Below are positions 1 through 9,778 of a stretch of 64,000 bases of DNA, piece by piece. The position numbers and the translations under genes are program-made. Within the stretch, counting starts at the first letter, position 1, and the number at the start of each line of letters is the position of its first letter. A model generated the notes under the pieces. It did no database searches, was not told the origin of the DNA, and worked only from the letters and a program-made list of their open reading frames with translations. Source of the stretch: Kappaphycus alvarezii. Taxonomy: Eukaryota; Rhodophyta; Florideophyceae; Gigartinales; Solieriaceae. Location: positions 226,342 through 290,341 of the forward strand of contig NADL03000105.1 of the NCBI GenBank assembly GCA_002205965.3. Reading direction: 5' to 3'.

Positions 1-81
1 GTCTCTCCGTTCAAGGATGACATGAGGTCAAAGGCCTCTCGGGAAGTGGGTGGTGCTGCCGCAGTTGCGCACCACAACAAA

Positions 82-231
82 GGGAAAGGTGTTGGGTGTC
101 TTTACTGTTGGAAGAAATATTCGATCTACCCTAAAGTTTTCCAGACAACCACAATCGACTCAAAAAAGGGTGTACCGACACAGTAATAGGGAAGGAACTA
201 CGCTCCCTAAGAAGCTACCTTCAGGCCAACC
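82..231 (+). repeat. Pogo-like transposon end, copy 1
   Basis: This stretch is a diverged copy of the approximately 147-bp terminal inverted repeat that bounds the transposon at 50680-59351. Shared landmarks in order are a GGGTG(T)xTTTACT block, TTGGAAGA, GATCTA, TTTTCCAGACAACC, AATCGA, GTACCGACACAGTAAT, GGAAGGAACTACGCTCCCT and CTACCTTCAGGCCA. No transposase lies beside it. An inverted copy lies at 13194-13330, so the two could be the ends of one older, heavily invaded element, but that is only inference. Confidence 0.75.
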
Positions 232-282
232 ATTAAGCGGGCCGCATTGGACGTGACGGCTGTTGCAGCGTGCCAATCTATA

Positions 283-333
283 AGGGGAAACGTTTGGGTG
301 TTTTACTCTTGGAAGGTATATCCAATCTATAAG
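283..333 (+). repeat. Partial pogo-like transposon end, copy 2
   Basis: About 50 bp match the outermost part of the transposon end (GGGGAAACGTTTGGGTG, then TTTTACTCTTGGAAG and ATATCCAATCTAT). The match stops where the longer copies continue with TTTTCCAGACAACC. It is preceded by TATAA, in keeping with a TA target site as in the Tc1/mariner/pogo superfamily. Confidence 0.65.
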
Positions 334-1027
334 TGCATTAATTGCAAAATCTGGTCGTTTAGTGCATAATCTATTTTGTCGCGCATGTCGCTGCACGTGG
401 CCGACGTGGATCACCCGGTTAGCTCTTAGGTAGCAATATAGTCGGATCTTGCTGCGGACACTCGTCAAACTAATGACATAAAGTTATAGAAAACGTGTTC
501 CAAGTTGTGGGGGTTCACTCAAATGATATGATTACTCGTTTTGGAACGCAAACTGGTTTCTACGTATTGTTTGGTCGTACGTGATACTCCATGAACTAAC
601 CCGGGACACAATCGACTGTCTTTTTCAAAGATTAAAGTGCTCTAATTTTCCCCAATTCAAGACTTGATGTCCTCACCCTGAAAGTGCTCATTGGATTCAG
701 GCTTGGCCTGGTGATCTTTTGATACAAAGTCCGCAAGAGTATCACCCATTTGAGCTACCGCGAACCCAGTGCCCCTGGGCTGTTACTATGGTTTATTACA
801 CAGGATTTTGCCCTTTGGACATTCTGGGGGAAACGTTCTTCTCGTCGTGGGATGGTTTGTCACTGGAGAGACTGTTCTCGGTGGAAAAGTCGGTGGCACC
901 GTCCTCGTTGGATGAGTCTTCCCCTTGTAATACAAAAAATGGTCCTCCCTTCATGTAATACAGGAAAAAGTCCTCCCTTCGTGTAATCCAGCAACCTACC
1001 ACGATCCCGCCACTAACTTCTCCCACC
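334..1027. other. Region without a recognised gene
   Basis: Nothing convincing is coded here. Short ORFs on both strands lack family resemblance and overlap one another. The right end leads into the homology block that starts near 1028. The 5' edge of that LTR-like block may lie somewhere in this interval, but I could not place it. Confidence 0.5.
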
Positions 1028-1356
1028 GTCATTTCTAAATTTACTTCCATTCTATCTGGATATTTTTATACTGTATTTAACCCTCTGAATCGACCCCGAA
1101 TCAAGTTTTTTCCCCTTTTAGCTTACCTCCTCCTCCAAATCCGCCTTTTTTTGAGAAGAACGGCGCAAATGCACTACTGCAAAATCCCTTTCAGATTTAT
1201 CTTACCTTTTTCTAATCTATAGAACCTACCCCGGGAGCTTATTTACACCCCTTTATTCTAAGTTTCAAATGCCCCCGATAATTTACCTCATCACCCCTCT
1301 CCCCCCACACACCCAAAACACCCTACATTGCCTCCCATTCCCCAACGTCTATCAAA

Positions 1357-1953
1357 ATGAACAACCTTCGCCCCTCTGTCCCTATTTCCAAAAACAGCCC
1401 TTCCCGTCCCATCAATGGCCTTCGTCTCGCCGCCTACGGGCCAACCGATGCCGACGACTACATCCGGCGGCAAACAAAGAAGCAAATCATCGAGTTCGTT
1501 CGCCGCCTCTTCATAGAAGAAGAAGCGAGGGAGGTAAGTGAGGATGAGACTGAAAAAGTCGAGAAGGAGAGCGGGGAGTCCTTCAAGGAATGGTTAGCCC
1601 CTGAGCTAGTGTATGAGGCTCGGGAGAAGGATGGGGAGGAAGAGGAAGAGAGGAGGAGGAGGGAGGAGGAGGAGGAGGAGGATGGGGAGGAGGAAGAGGA
1701 GGAGGAGGAGGATGAGGATGAGGATGAGGGAACAGGGGGCATGGAAAATGTTGGACTGGTGGGGCCTGGAATGGAGAGTATGGATCAAGTTGTGCCCATG
1801 ATGGAACCGGATGGAGATATCTTTAGTAGTCTAGATATCTCCCAGGAGGGAATAGAGAGCTGTGAGCCATTCGCAGATATTTGTGGGGACTGCTTGGACA
1901 GCATGGATATTTTAGAGGAGATGTTTGGATCTGATTTAGAGAATGGGAAATAA
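1357..1953 (+). CDS. Acidic low-complexity protein of unknown function
   Basis: An open frame of 198 codons. Residues about 1-60 are basic/polar and include a YIRRQTKKQIIEFVRRLFIEEE segment likely to be helical. Residues about 60-75 are mixed (WLAPELVYEARE). Residues about 88-127 are an almost pure Glu/Asp run with a few Arg. Residues about 128-198 are a conserved tail with GTGGMENVGLVGPG, DIFSSLDISQEG and a Cys-containing FADICGDCLDSMDILEEM segment. No known domain is recognised. The paralogue at 19041-19673 keeps both ends but differs in the acidic run, so selection probably acted on the ends and the central run expands freely. The start is the first ATG of the frame shared with the paralogue. 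An acidic tract followed by short hydrophobic/acidic motifs resembles transcriptional activation regions, but that is only a resemblance. Confidence 0.6.
   Translation: MNNLRPSVPISKNSPSRPINGLRLAAYGPTDADDYIRRQTKKQIIEFVRRLFIEEEAREVSEDETEKVEKESGESFKEWLAPELVYEAREKDGEEEEERRRREEEEEEDGEEEEEEEEDEDEDEGTGGMENVGLVGPGMESMDQVVPMMEPDGDIFSSLDISQEGIESCEPFADICGDCLDSMDILEEMFGSDLENGK
1630..1728 (+). repeat. GAG/GAT trinucleotide tract in the acidic ORF
   Basis: A purine-rich imperfect run of GAG, GAA and GAT codons encodes the Glu/Asp tract. The paralogue has a much cleaner 9-bp unit at the same place, so this segment evolves by slippage. Confidence 0.85.
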
Positions 1954-2081
1954 AAGGACCTCATTGATTGTTAGTTTCTTAAGTATCTTTTGTTTAGAGT
2001 ATTTCATCCACACAAATTGTTTCTGTGCATTTCCTGGTACCTTCTGTAGTTTTGTTCGGACTTTAGGGGTAGCCAAAAGTC

Positions 2082-2088
2082 TATATAA
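2082..2088 (+). promoter_or_regulatory. TATA box of the LTR
   Basis: TATATAA lies in the context AAAAGTCTATATAAGCCGAG. The same motif recurs at the same place in the solo LTR near 49235 and in the Gypsy-D LTR near 60050, so it is the likely core promoter of this LTR family. Confidence 0.6.
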
Positions 2089-2396
2089 GCCGAGTAAACG
2101 GCTTCCTCATGGAGAGGTCAAGGAGGTTGGCAGACAACTTCAGGTCAAGCTCCGAGTAGTAGGAAGTTGAGAGCCAACTTCAGACCCAAGAAAACTTTTT
2201 TCTAAGCTGGTCGCAGAGCGTCGGTGGTAGACCCTGCCCCTTTTATACTTGCTTGTAGCTTCCTCAACTCTCTTCTATATACACTCCTTTTTGTTCGTTC
2301 AAACAATACCATGGTAGCACTTTTGTCGCTCGCAACACCTCTTTCTCAGGATAATTGGTTCTGAGGATCTCTTCCCCCGCCGATATACCCCTATCA

Positions 2397-3276
2397 CCCC
2401 CCTCTTTCCCCTTCGGTGAGAACGATGACTTGGTGCCACGGTTCCCGTCGGACGTACTGGTACTGTTCTTGTTGACCAAACTGTTCTCCTTCGCTTGTGT
2501 GTGGGTTTAGTAAACCCTGTGCGTACTGCAACCACCAGTGGAGCTGTTGTGGTTGGGTAGCGATTACTTGCGCATGGTCCGTAAGTTCTAACAGAACCAT
2601 TCTCAATGTCCCCGGACTTTTTTGAACATGGTTCCAATGCTTGCGGTGGCAGCACGACAGAAGCGTGAAAAGTGTAAGGGAAAAAAGTGGTCCAAGCAAC
2701 AAAAAGAGTTAGGTAAAGCAACATGACGATGCCAGCCAAGTGAATATCGGGAGATCTAAATTTTCTTCGTCAGTTGCCTTTGTGGGGCCATGCTGTTGGT
2801 TTCTTAGCTACCCGTGGTTCGTCAACATGCAGAAACTGATCTACCAACTTCTCAGGTTGCAGTAGGCCGGCAATAGTTCCTGCCTTTTATATGCTGCGAG
2901 ATCACCGTTTTAAACTTTGCTCTGAAGAAACTAGTCGTCAGTATGAACAGTTTCCTGCTTGGTAAAGTTTTCTTCTTCTTCTTCAGTATGAATTATGCTT
3001 TGTTAATGAGAGAAAATGAGACCTTCAATAAGGAGAGAGAAAGAGAGACCCTTTATTTTTACAGATTTTATAGAGTTTGGGGGGGGATCAAGCCATGAGC
3101 CCCGTCCAGAGGTGAGGTGGTGTATTTACGAAATTATCAGTGAATCAGCACGACCGCGATGTTCCGTAGAACAAAAGTCGAGACATGTGATACTGTTTCG
3201 GTACTAAAATTGCTTTGTTAGAGCTTAAGCTAAATGTTAAAGCAACTCTAACACTTACATAGTCTACGTGCATTAT
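2397..3276. other. Region without a recognised gene
   Basis: No coding signal stands out. Short overlapping ORFs at about 2300-2740 run antisense into the LTR. There are short CTT and GAGA runs at about 2975 and 3035. Confidence 0.45.
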
Positions 3277-3403
3277 GGTGGTGGTAATCTTTATGGGTTG
3301 TACAATGTCGCACAGAGGCGTGTGGAGGGTATTCATAAATTAACTATGGATGCGGGCAGCTGGTAGAAACCTGTCGCGCCTGCATTATTTGGAGACTAAA
3401 TGT
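3277..3403 (-). mobile_element. LINE-A 3' tail fragment
   Basis: About 127 bp match, in reverse, the 3' end of LINE-A (compare 16480-16600): the ACC-rich terminus, AAAGATT, a GTACAA..GCACAGAGGCGTG block, TTAACTA.GGATGCGGGC, and CTGCATTATTTGGAGACTAAATG. It is a strongly 5'-truncated copy, as expected when target-primed reverse transcription aborts early. Confidence 0.8.
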
Positions 3404-3744
3404 AAGGCTCATTCTAAACGGGACCGATTTCTTCATGTACAGTATACACCGCAAGTACAATACGTGAAAATGGTACTCTGTAATGTACATATAGAGTATA
3501 CGTACATGCGATTTGGTTTAGAATGCAACTACACCTTGTACACAGAGATCTACTGTAGGGCTCTTTGATAAACGCGGTTTTTCGTGGAACCCCGCACAAC
3601 GACGCTGGGTAAAAACGGCAGAGGGTGCGACAAGGCTCTTTTTGCACCTCTGTCAACTAGAGAAACCCCCTGTATACACGCCCGCGACTTCCAAAAAGCG
3701 TCTGCGGAAGTTACCAGCATGTATGCACAGCGCGTGCGAACCAG

Positions 3745-4173
3745 TTATACAGAAAGGTATGCCAATGTGCCGGCGCAGCACCTGTAACAGCTCAGCAGGA
3801 ATGCTTAGATATTTTATGATATTAATCTAGTACCAAATGCTACTGTAGCCACTAGATTTAATTTTTATGGTGGACTAGTTCTATACTGCACTGTACTGTA
3901 CTCCCAAATACAGTGCAGACGGGCTACAAAAAAGTCTATATAAGGGCTTGCGTACCGAGTAGCGGAGCAAGTCCAAGATAAGAATCATCAACCATCAGGC
4001 AGAAGAAGTAAACACTTGTTCTTGTCGCAATAAGGGGACGCCAACTCGTCGAGCACAACGGTCAGTAGTTGTGTCAGACTTTGTAAGCTCGGCTTGTAGA
4101 GCTTACAGTAGACTTCCACCAACAATCTTGCTGCGTGCTACACCTGTCATACCTTTTGGGCTGTGATACTACA
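3745..4173 (+). repeat. 5' LTR of Copia-1
   Basis: 429 bp, matching the 3' LTR with scattered differences. It contains a TATA-like element (GTCTATATAAGGG, about 3931-3943). Upstream of that is a stem-loop with arms CTGCACTGTA and TACAGTGCAG (about 3885-3918). The first dinucleotide is mutated from TG; the right end is ACTACA. Confidence 0.85.
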
Positions 4174-4361
4174 TTCGCGAATTATCCTCACAGTGTCCTC
4201 AGGTTTATTCCACACTTTTTCCTTACAACTGCATACTACTCCACTGAAAAAAAGCCTGAAAATCTCTTCGTCAACGGTGAACCAGAGTATTATTGCTCAC
4301 ACACTAAATTTCTGTCGGAAACAAGTCAGAACGTATCCTAATTTCTAGGTCAGTGATCAAT

Positions 4362-5722
4362 ATGGATGAAGGAAGCACTGCCGATACATCGGACTTGTTT
4401 CTGTCTGAGATAGCACTGGAAAATGTCTCTCAAGAGGTTTTAGGATTCATCAACTCAATTCGAATACTCTAGAATCGTGTCTCCGCTCGGTCTGTGACTG
4501 GACCTCAAGTGTTCGATGAGGTTGCCGAACTTTTTCCACCTGCTGTATTGTTCTCTCCTGCTATACAAGCTCTGCATATTGCTTATAAAGCACTTCGTGA
4601 CTGGTTGAATGACCGTGGTGCAAATATGCCGCCGCATAGCTCCCGTCGTGTTATCCACGATCTAGCCGCTAATCTCTATACAGAAGACGAAGACAAGTTA
4701 GCTGCAGAAGAAATAACAAAGGACATAATGAAATCAGGTCGTCGTACAACCCGAAGAGGCCAGGAGCAATCAGCCACCGAAGATGGACAATCTCTTACTA
4801 CATCCGTCCCACGCATCAGGACAAATTGGCGTACTACATCGGCTCTAGATTCCGTGACAAGGACCAAAAGTTCTCGGGAGACCTTGGTGAGTCATGGATG
4901 GAATATGTTGCCGAGTACCAACAAGTCGCTCGTGACTATGGTCTCAGCGCTGCGCAGAAGAAGCAATACCTTCATAACCTTCTACGTGGTGATGCTAAGA
5001 GATTTTCCTGGACGAATTGATAACGAAGTTAATTCGTTTACTGAGGCCATAAACCTCATTGGTAATGAATACAACTCCGTGGTTCGTCAAAATCGAGTGA
5101 AGAACTATCTCGGTGGACTTAGGTTATCTAAGTATACTTCTGAAGGCCTTGATGAGCTTGCAGCACTTGAAAAACTGTACAAGCTGATAACAAAGCTTTC
5201 AACGCAAGTCCTGTTTCGCACAGGAGTGAGGCACACAAGATTGAATTTCTTCGTAATGCTACCGTCGGTTATGCATGGGCAACGGAGCCGTTAAGTCGCG
5301 TCGCTACCCATGGACTCTCATTTCAACAACTCTATGGAGAACTTGAAGCAGCCTTACATCTCTCTAGGGAAGCCAAATTGGCAAAAATGAGAGATAAAGT
5401 TGCAATTAGGTCACGTACTTCTTCAGATGAGGACGAAAAGGTCCCTGAGATACTCTATCAAGGACCTGCTCGCTACGCAAACCGACATCGTGGTGTCGGT
5501 GATACACGTAGTTACGGCCGTAGGAAGGATCCATCTGGACCACTTTCGGTCATGGGATGCTTCAATTGTGATTCCCCTGATCATATGCTAAGTTCATGTC
5601 CGCATAAGATTGACCTTGCTAAAGCCGCTCGTCGAAAAATGGAGTACATGTCGAAGAGAAATGGAAACACCCAAATGCTCAGGTTGTATTGTTTGAATTA
5701 TGTCAACAGCTCGACTCTGTAA
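4362..5722 (+). pseudogene. Copia-1 gag (broken)
   Basis: Capsid-type polyprotein. The first segment starts MDEGSTADTSDLF and meets a stop after about 36 codons. The frame then resumes from 4494 and shifts again. Recognisable parts are a gag core with the phrase GLSAAQKKQYLHNLLRGDA (about 4930-4995) and a CCHC zinc knuckle CFNCDSPDHMLSSCPH (about 5559-5606), which would bind the RNA genome. At least three frame changes separate these pieces, so no full gag protein can be made. The zinc knuckle keeps C-x2-C-x4-H-x4-C spacing. Confidence 0.8.
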
Positions 5723-5927
5723 ATGAAGCAAAAGAGGAAATGAGTCAAGAAGTACCAGATGAAACAGATGTACATGTTAACGATGAAGTTGAAGAAGAAA
5801 AAACAGACTTTGATCTCTTCGATGCACTTGTTAATTATGTCGAGACACAAATGATGAAAAATCTGTAGCTGACGCTACAATCAACCTTACTTCTCCTTCG
5901 GCCCCAAAAGGCATTGAAAGGTTCAAT

Positions 5928-6960
5928 GGAGCCTGTTTGGATACTGGAGCTCAGAGCTCCGTAGTAGGGAAGAGTCAAGCTGAGGCATACTACCGCCTTA
6001 TGGGAATCCCTCTAGCTCTCATACCGTCAGCAGCAAAGGTCTACAAATTTGGAGAAAACAGGAAGGAAAGCATCGGAAAAGCAAAGTTTCGAATCCCATA
6101 TGGCGACAACCGTCACATGAAGATCGTTCTGGATGGTTTTGATATTGAAATATCGCTTCTTTTAGGACTCGACGTACTTGATAAGTACAAGCTTCTAGTA
6201 GACACCGTGGACAATCGTATCAGATGCAAAGATCCTGTCTGGAGCGCACCTCTCAGTCGAAAGCTGGGCCATGCCTACTATGAATGGAACTACGAAGTTA
6301 TGTATACAGAGTCCGAATTGAAAAGGATTCACCGACACTTTTATCACCCGCATCCGCTGAGAATATACAAAATGATGAAGCAGGCCAAGGATCCTCAAGC
6401 GACACCAGAGACACTTAAGGCACTCGAAAAAGTTACTGAATCTTGTGATGTTTGTCAAAGGATTTCGAAACAACCTGGTCGTTTCCGCGTCGCACTGCCA
6501 AGCGAAGACGTAGTCTTTAACCGAACTGTGCTTATGGATCTTATGTACTTGGAAAGCATGCCCGTACTACACATGGTTTGCAAGGATACGTTGTTCAGTG
6601 CTGCAGTATTCCTCGATGGAGAGTCGGCAAACAACGTATGGACAGCTTACGTCCGTCAATGGGTTACAAAGTACGTCGGTTACTCGAAAGAAATTCACAC
6701 TGATCGTGGACCGCAATTCGATAGTGACCGGTGGCGTCACTTGCTGCAAGCGAGTGGGATAAACGCTTGGACTCAGGTATCGAAAGCCATAATGCTATTG
6801 GCGTCGGTGAAAAGTACCATGACTTCCTCCGACGAATTTATCGTAAGGTACGAATGGAGCACCCAAAGATTTCGAAAGATGACTGTCTTTCTCTTTCTGT
6901 TCATGCCATGAACAACACCGCCGGGCCAGATGGATTGTCTCCCACTCTTCTCTGTTTGGA
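5928..6960 (+). pseudogene. Copia-1 protease-integrase region
   Basis: An aspartic protease segment begins with ACLDTGAQSSVVG (catalytic D-T-G, about 5931-5970). It is followed by LLLGLDVLDKYKLLVD, typical of the second half of the fold. Then comes an integrase with an H-x3-H...C-x2-C zinc site (HRHFYHPHP ... SCDVCQ, about 6325-6460) and a DDE core: a first D in VLMDLMYLE (about 6535) and a second in HTDRGPQFDSDRW (about 6700). After about 6770 the frame changes, and the third acidic residue lies in a second frame (ASEWDKRLDSGIE). The integrase C-terminal part (QVLFYREKLKAWEGPYKV) appears at 7130-7190. Confidence 0.82.
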
Positions 6961-7014
6961 ATCGTTCCACAATTTCCGCTAGGATTCTCAGATCTTCCCG
7001 AGCAGCGTGAGCGA

Positions 7015-8370
7015 ATGAAAGCATTACAAAATGCTCGCTCTGAAATGTCTAAGGCTGTTGCTTCTGCCCGCATCCGCACTGCTCTTAATCGTAACGTCCC
7101 GATTGCATCAGACCGCGAGATTAAAATTGGATCTCAAGTACTATTCTATCGCGAAAAGTTGAAAGCATGGGAAGGCCCATACAAGGTTGTTGCAGGAGAT
7201 GAAAAAAATCTTTGGATCAGTATCAATAACGAACTTAAAAGGGTTTCGATTGACAGAGTCCGTGAGTATATAACGGATCCGGATCACCAGAAGGACAGGA
7301 AAAATTGTCTGATAATGAGCGTGACGAAATAGATACGTCTTTGACCGAGTATTCTCGGGCGAAACATTTCTTGCAACCGTTCAAGAAAGAATGGCTGAAG
7401 TTCGGGTCAAAACAGAGGGAAAAACTGATGTCTTCGAGACTCCAAGCCTAACGTATATCATGGAGAAAATTCCTACTGCTGACAAAAGATCTAACTCCGC
7501 AGCATTTGAAATAGCCAAACGCAACGAGATTCAGGGTCTTTCTGATCGCAAAGTCTGGGAAGTCGTCAATATTTCGTCTCTTCCCCCGAAGGCAAACATT
7601 ATCGGTGGAAGATTTGAACTTACGCTAAAGAATCCAGGTACCGACCGTCAGAAGGCCAAAGCACGTTTCGTTGGACAAGGCTACAAAGATGACATGAAAG
7701 AGTTTATAGTGCATAGCTGCCCAACGCTACGCCAAAGCTCCACAAAAATAATCCTTTCAGTATCTGCCATTCTTAATTACCGCCTCGCAATGATTGATTT
7801 CGTTTAAGCTTACCTCCAAGCGAAAGAAATGCTAAGTCGAGATATAAGATCCGTGAGGCAGATCGAAAGTTCTTCAACATCCGAGGAGACCACGTACTGA
7901 AGCTGAAAAAGCCTCTTTATGGTATATGTGATTCTGGCGACTACTGGGGCGCTTATCTCAGAATTTTCATCAAAAACGAACTAGGAATGCTACCACTCGA
8001 CGGAGATCCATCCCTTTACATGAAAAAAGGTACCGAGGTACCGATGGACTTCTTGGAGCCTATGTCGATGATAATTTGTTTGCTGGAAATGAAAATTTTG
8101 ATAAGCTCATTGAACTCACAGCTCGTTCGTTTGAGTCAAAACCGGTCGAGTATGACAATCTTGAGTTCTTCGGCATCCATATTGAAACTGAAAATCGATT
8201 GATGGTCAGCGAACTTTCTACGCCCATCAACCAGACTATCTTGCCAAGCTCAGAACAATACCAAAGGATTCTACCTTTGAACTCTTTCGTTCCGTCCGAG
8301 CCGCATTCAGTTGGCTATCGCACACTCGTCCAGACATATGCTGTGCAGTCAATCGCGCAGCACAAGTAAC
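7015..8370 (+). pseudogene. Copia-1 integrase tail and reverse transcriptase (broken)
   Basis: Begins with the integrase C-terminal domain, then a spacer. The RT starts at about 7500 (EIQGLSDRKVWEVV, a Copia RT signature), followed by KARFVGQGYKDDMK and a stop just after AMIDFV at 7807. The frame resumes with KPLYGICDSGDYWG (about 7905-7945) and the catalytic YVDD (8061-8072) in another frame. The catalytic motif itself is intact, but stops and shifts break the enzyme. Confidence 0.82.
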
Positions 8371-8399
8371 CGTTGAAAGTTTCGGAAAGAAGGCTATAG

Positions 8400-8988
8400 A
8401 CGAGCTTAACACTTCCATAAGCTATGTGAAAGATACCAAAGACATCCGTCTCAAATATCCCCGCTCAATTTCAACACTCTTCATATTCGTGCTTACGCAG
8501 ATGCATCGTTTGCGACAAACACAGATCTCACTTCGCAGTTAGGATTCATTATTTTGCTTTGTGATGACGCAGACCGCTGCCATGTTTTGAACTATAGCAG
8601 CCGCAAGTCTCGACGCGTCGTACGGTCTATCATGGCTGGAGAAGTGTACGCATTCTCCGCCGCATTTGATGTCGCTTACATATTGAAACACGATTTGGAA
8701 CGCATCATACGCCGTAAGATACCTCTGAAAATGTTCACAGACTCGAAGCAAATTTTCGATGTCATTACCCGCGCTTCCCATACAACTGAGAAACGTTTAA
8801 TGATAGACATCGCTGCTGCTCGCGAAGCCTACAACAAGTTCGAAATATCAAATGTTGGACTTATCGCTGGTGTTGAAAATCCTGCTGATGGTCTAACCAA
8901 GCCGAATGTTTGCAAGCCTCTGGTAAATATTCTACGGACTGGAGTTGACAAAATCGTCATCGAGCAATGGATTATCCGTAAGAAGTAA
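8400..8988 (+). pseudogene. Copia-1 RNase H
   Basis: The C-terminal RNase H of the Copia polyprotein. Visible motifs are AYADASFATNTD in an upstream frame (about 8490-8525), a conserved GEVYAFSAAFDVAY segment (catalytic E, about 8640), FTDSKQIFDVI (catalytic D, about 8733), EKRLMIDIAAAREAY, and the terminal ENPADGLTKP (about 8875-8905) that is diagnostic of Copia. The reading frame from 8554 to the stop at 8988 is open. Confidence 0.85.
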
Positions 8989-9025
8989 GGCACACCTGCC
9001 TTGCTTTTTGAAAGGGCGGGAATAT

Positions 9026-9773
9026 TGTACAGAAAGGGTATGCGAATGTGCCGGCGCAGCACCTGTAACAGCTCAGCGGGAATGCTTAGATATTTTATGA
9101 CATTAATCTAGTACCAAATGCTACTGTAGCCATAAGATTTAATTTTTATGGTGGACTAGTTCTATACTGCACTGTACTGTACTTCCAAATACAGTGCAGA
9201 AGGGCTACAAAAAAGTCTATTTAAGGGTTGGTGGTAGATCTTTATTTGTCGTACAATGTCGCACAGAGGCGTGCGGAGGGTATTTATAAATTAACTACGG
9301 ATGCGGGCGGCGGGTAGAAACTTTTCGCGCCTGCATTATTTGGAGACTAAATGCAAAACGGGTAACGAAGTCGCGGACCTCCTGTTGAGGGGAGGAACCG
9401 CGACGGGAAGCAGCGAAGGAAGCAAGGCAGCGGAAGAAAGCCTTACCGTCGTCACCCAAGGCGAAATAGATATCAATCCCGACGGAGGAGAGGAGGAGGA
9501 TATTGTTTCGGTTGCAGTAAGTGCCGTAATGACGATGTTTCTCGGGTTTGCGTACCGAGTAGCGGAGCAAGTCCAAGATAAGAATCATCAGCCATCAGAC
9601 AGAAGAAGTAAACACTTGTTCTTGCCGCAATAAGGGGAAGCCAACTCGTCGAGCACAACGGTCAGTAGTTGTGTCAGACTTTGTAAGCTCGGCTTGTAGG
9701 GCTTACAGTAGACTTCCACCAACAACCTTGCTGCGTGCTACACCTGTCATACCTTTTGGTTTGTGATACTACA
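9026..9773 (+). repeat. 3' LTR of Copia-1, interrupted
   Basis: Starts with TGTACAGAAAGGG and ends with ACTACA. It matches the 5' LTR up to TTTAAGGG (9221-9227) and again from TTTGCGTACCGAG (about 9547). Everything between is a LINE-A fragment. Confidence 0.88.
9230..9543 (-). mobile_element. 5'-truncated LINE-A copy inside the Copia-1 3' LTR
   Basis: 314 bp corresponding in reverse to about 16288-16600 of the longer LINE-A copy, starting with the ACC-rich 3' terminus. It is bounded by GGGTT on both sides (9225-9229 and 9544-9548), a likely 5-bp target duplication. It therefore entered after Copia-1. It still codes antisense for the last part of the LINE-A protein. Its sequence differs from the 14384-16600 copy at scattered positions only. 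Confidence 0.88.
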
Positions 9774-9778
9774 GAACC

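Larger units (their letters stand above)
1028..2396 (+). mobile_element. LTR-like block carrying an acidic ORF, copy 1
   Basis: From about 1028 this block is homologous to the antisense block at 18603-20152, including the sequence upstream of the ORF, the ORF and the sequence after it. Its last 345 bp (about 2051-2396) match the R/U5 part of the Gypsy-D LTR at 60012-60363: a TATATAA box, the GTAGGAAGTTGAGAG motif, CGCAGAGCGTCGGTGGTAGA, and an end at CCCTATCA. The right edge is therefore an LTR end (..CA). The part that replaces the normal U3 holds the ORF at 1357-1953. The left edge is not defined. I read it as a solo LTR of a Gypsy-D variant whose long U3 contains a gene. The alternative is a host gene fused to an LTR fragment and then duplicated. 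Confidence 0.65.
3745..9773 (+). mobile_element. Copia-like LTR retrotransposon (Copia-1)
   Basis: Two long direct repeats (3745-4173 and 9026-9773) flank gag, protease, integrase, reverse transcriptase and RNase H remnants in Copia order (integrase before RT). The 3' LTR is longer because a LINE-A copy is inserted in it. LTR ends are TG/TT..ACTACA. GAACC follows the 3' LTR at 9774-9778, and the same five bases occur at 3738-3742, two bases before the 5' LTR, a probable target duplication. A purine tract (GAAAGGGCGGGAA, about 9010-9022) just before the 3' LTR fits a polypurine tract. Several frameshifts and stops make the copy inactive. Confidence 0.88.

Noticed and set aside
1458..1801. Ser-rich, Leu/Pro-rich and Arg-rich ORFs opposite or beside the acidic ORF
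   Set aside because: They are shadows of the GAG/GAT repeat in other frames. The paralogue conserves only the acidic frame.
9295..9658. ORFs on both strands at the Copia-1 3' LTR
   Set aside because: They are the inserted LINE-A tail and its antisense shadow, not new genes.
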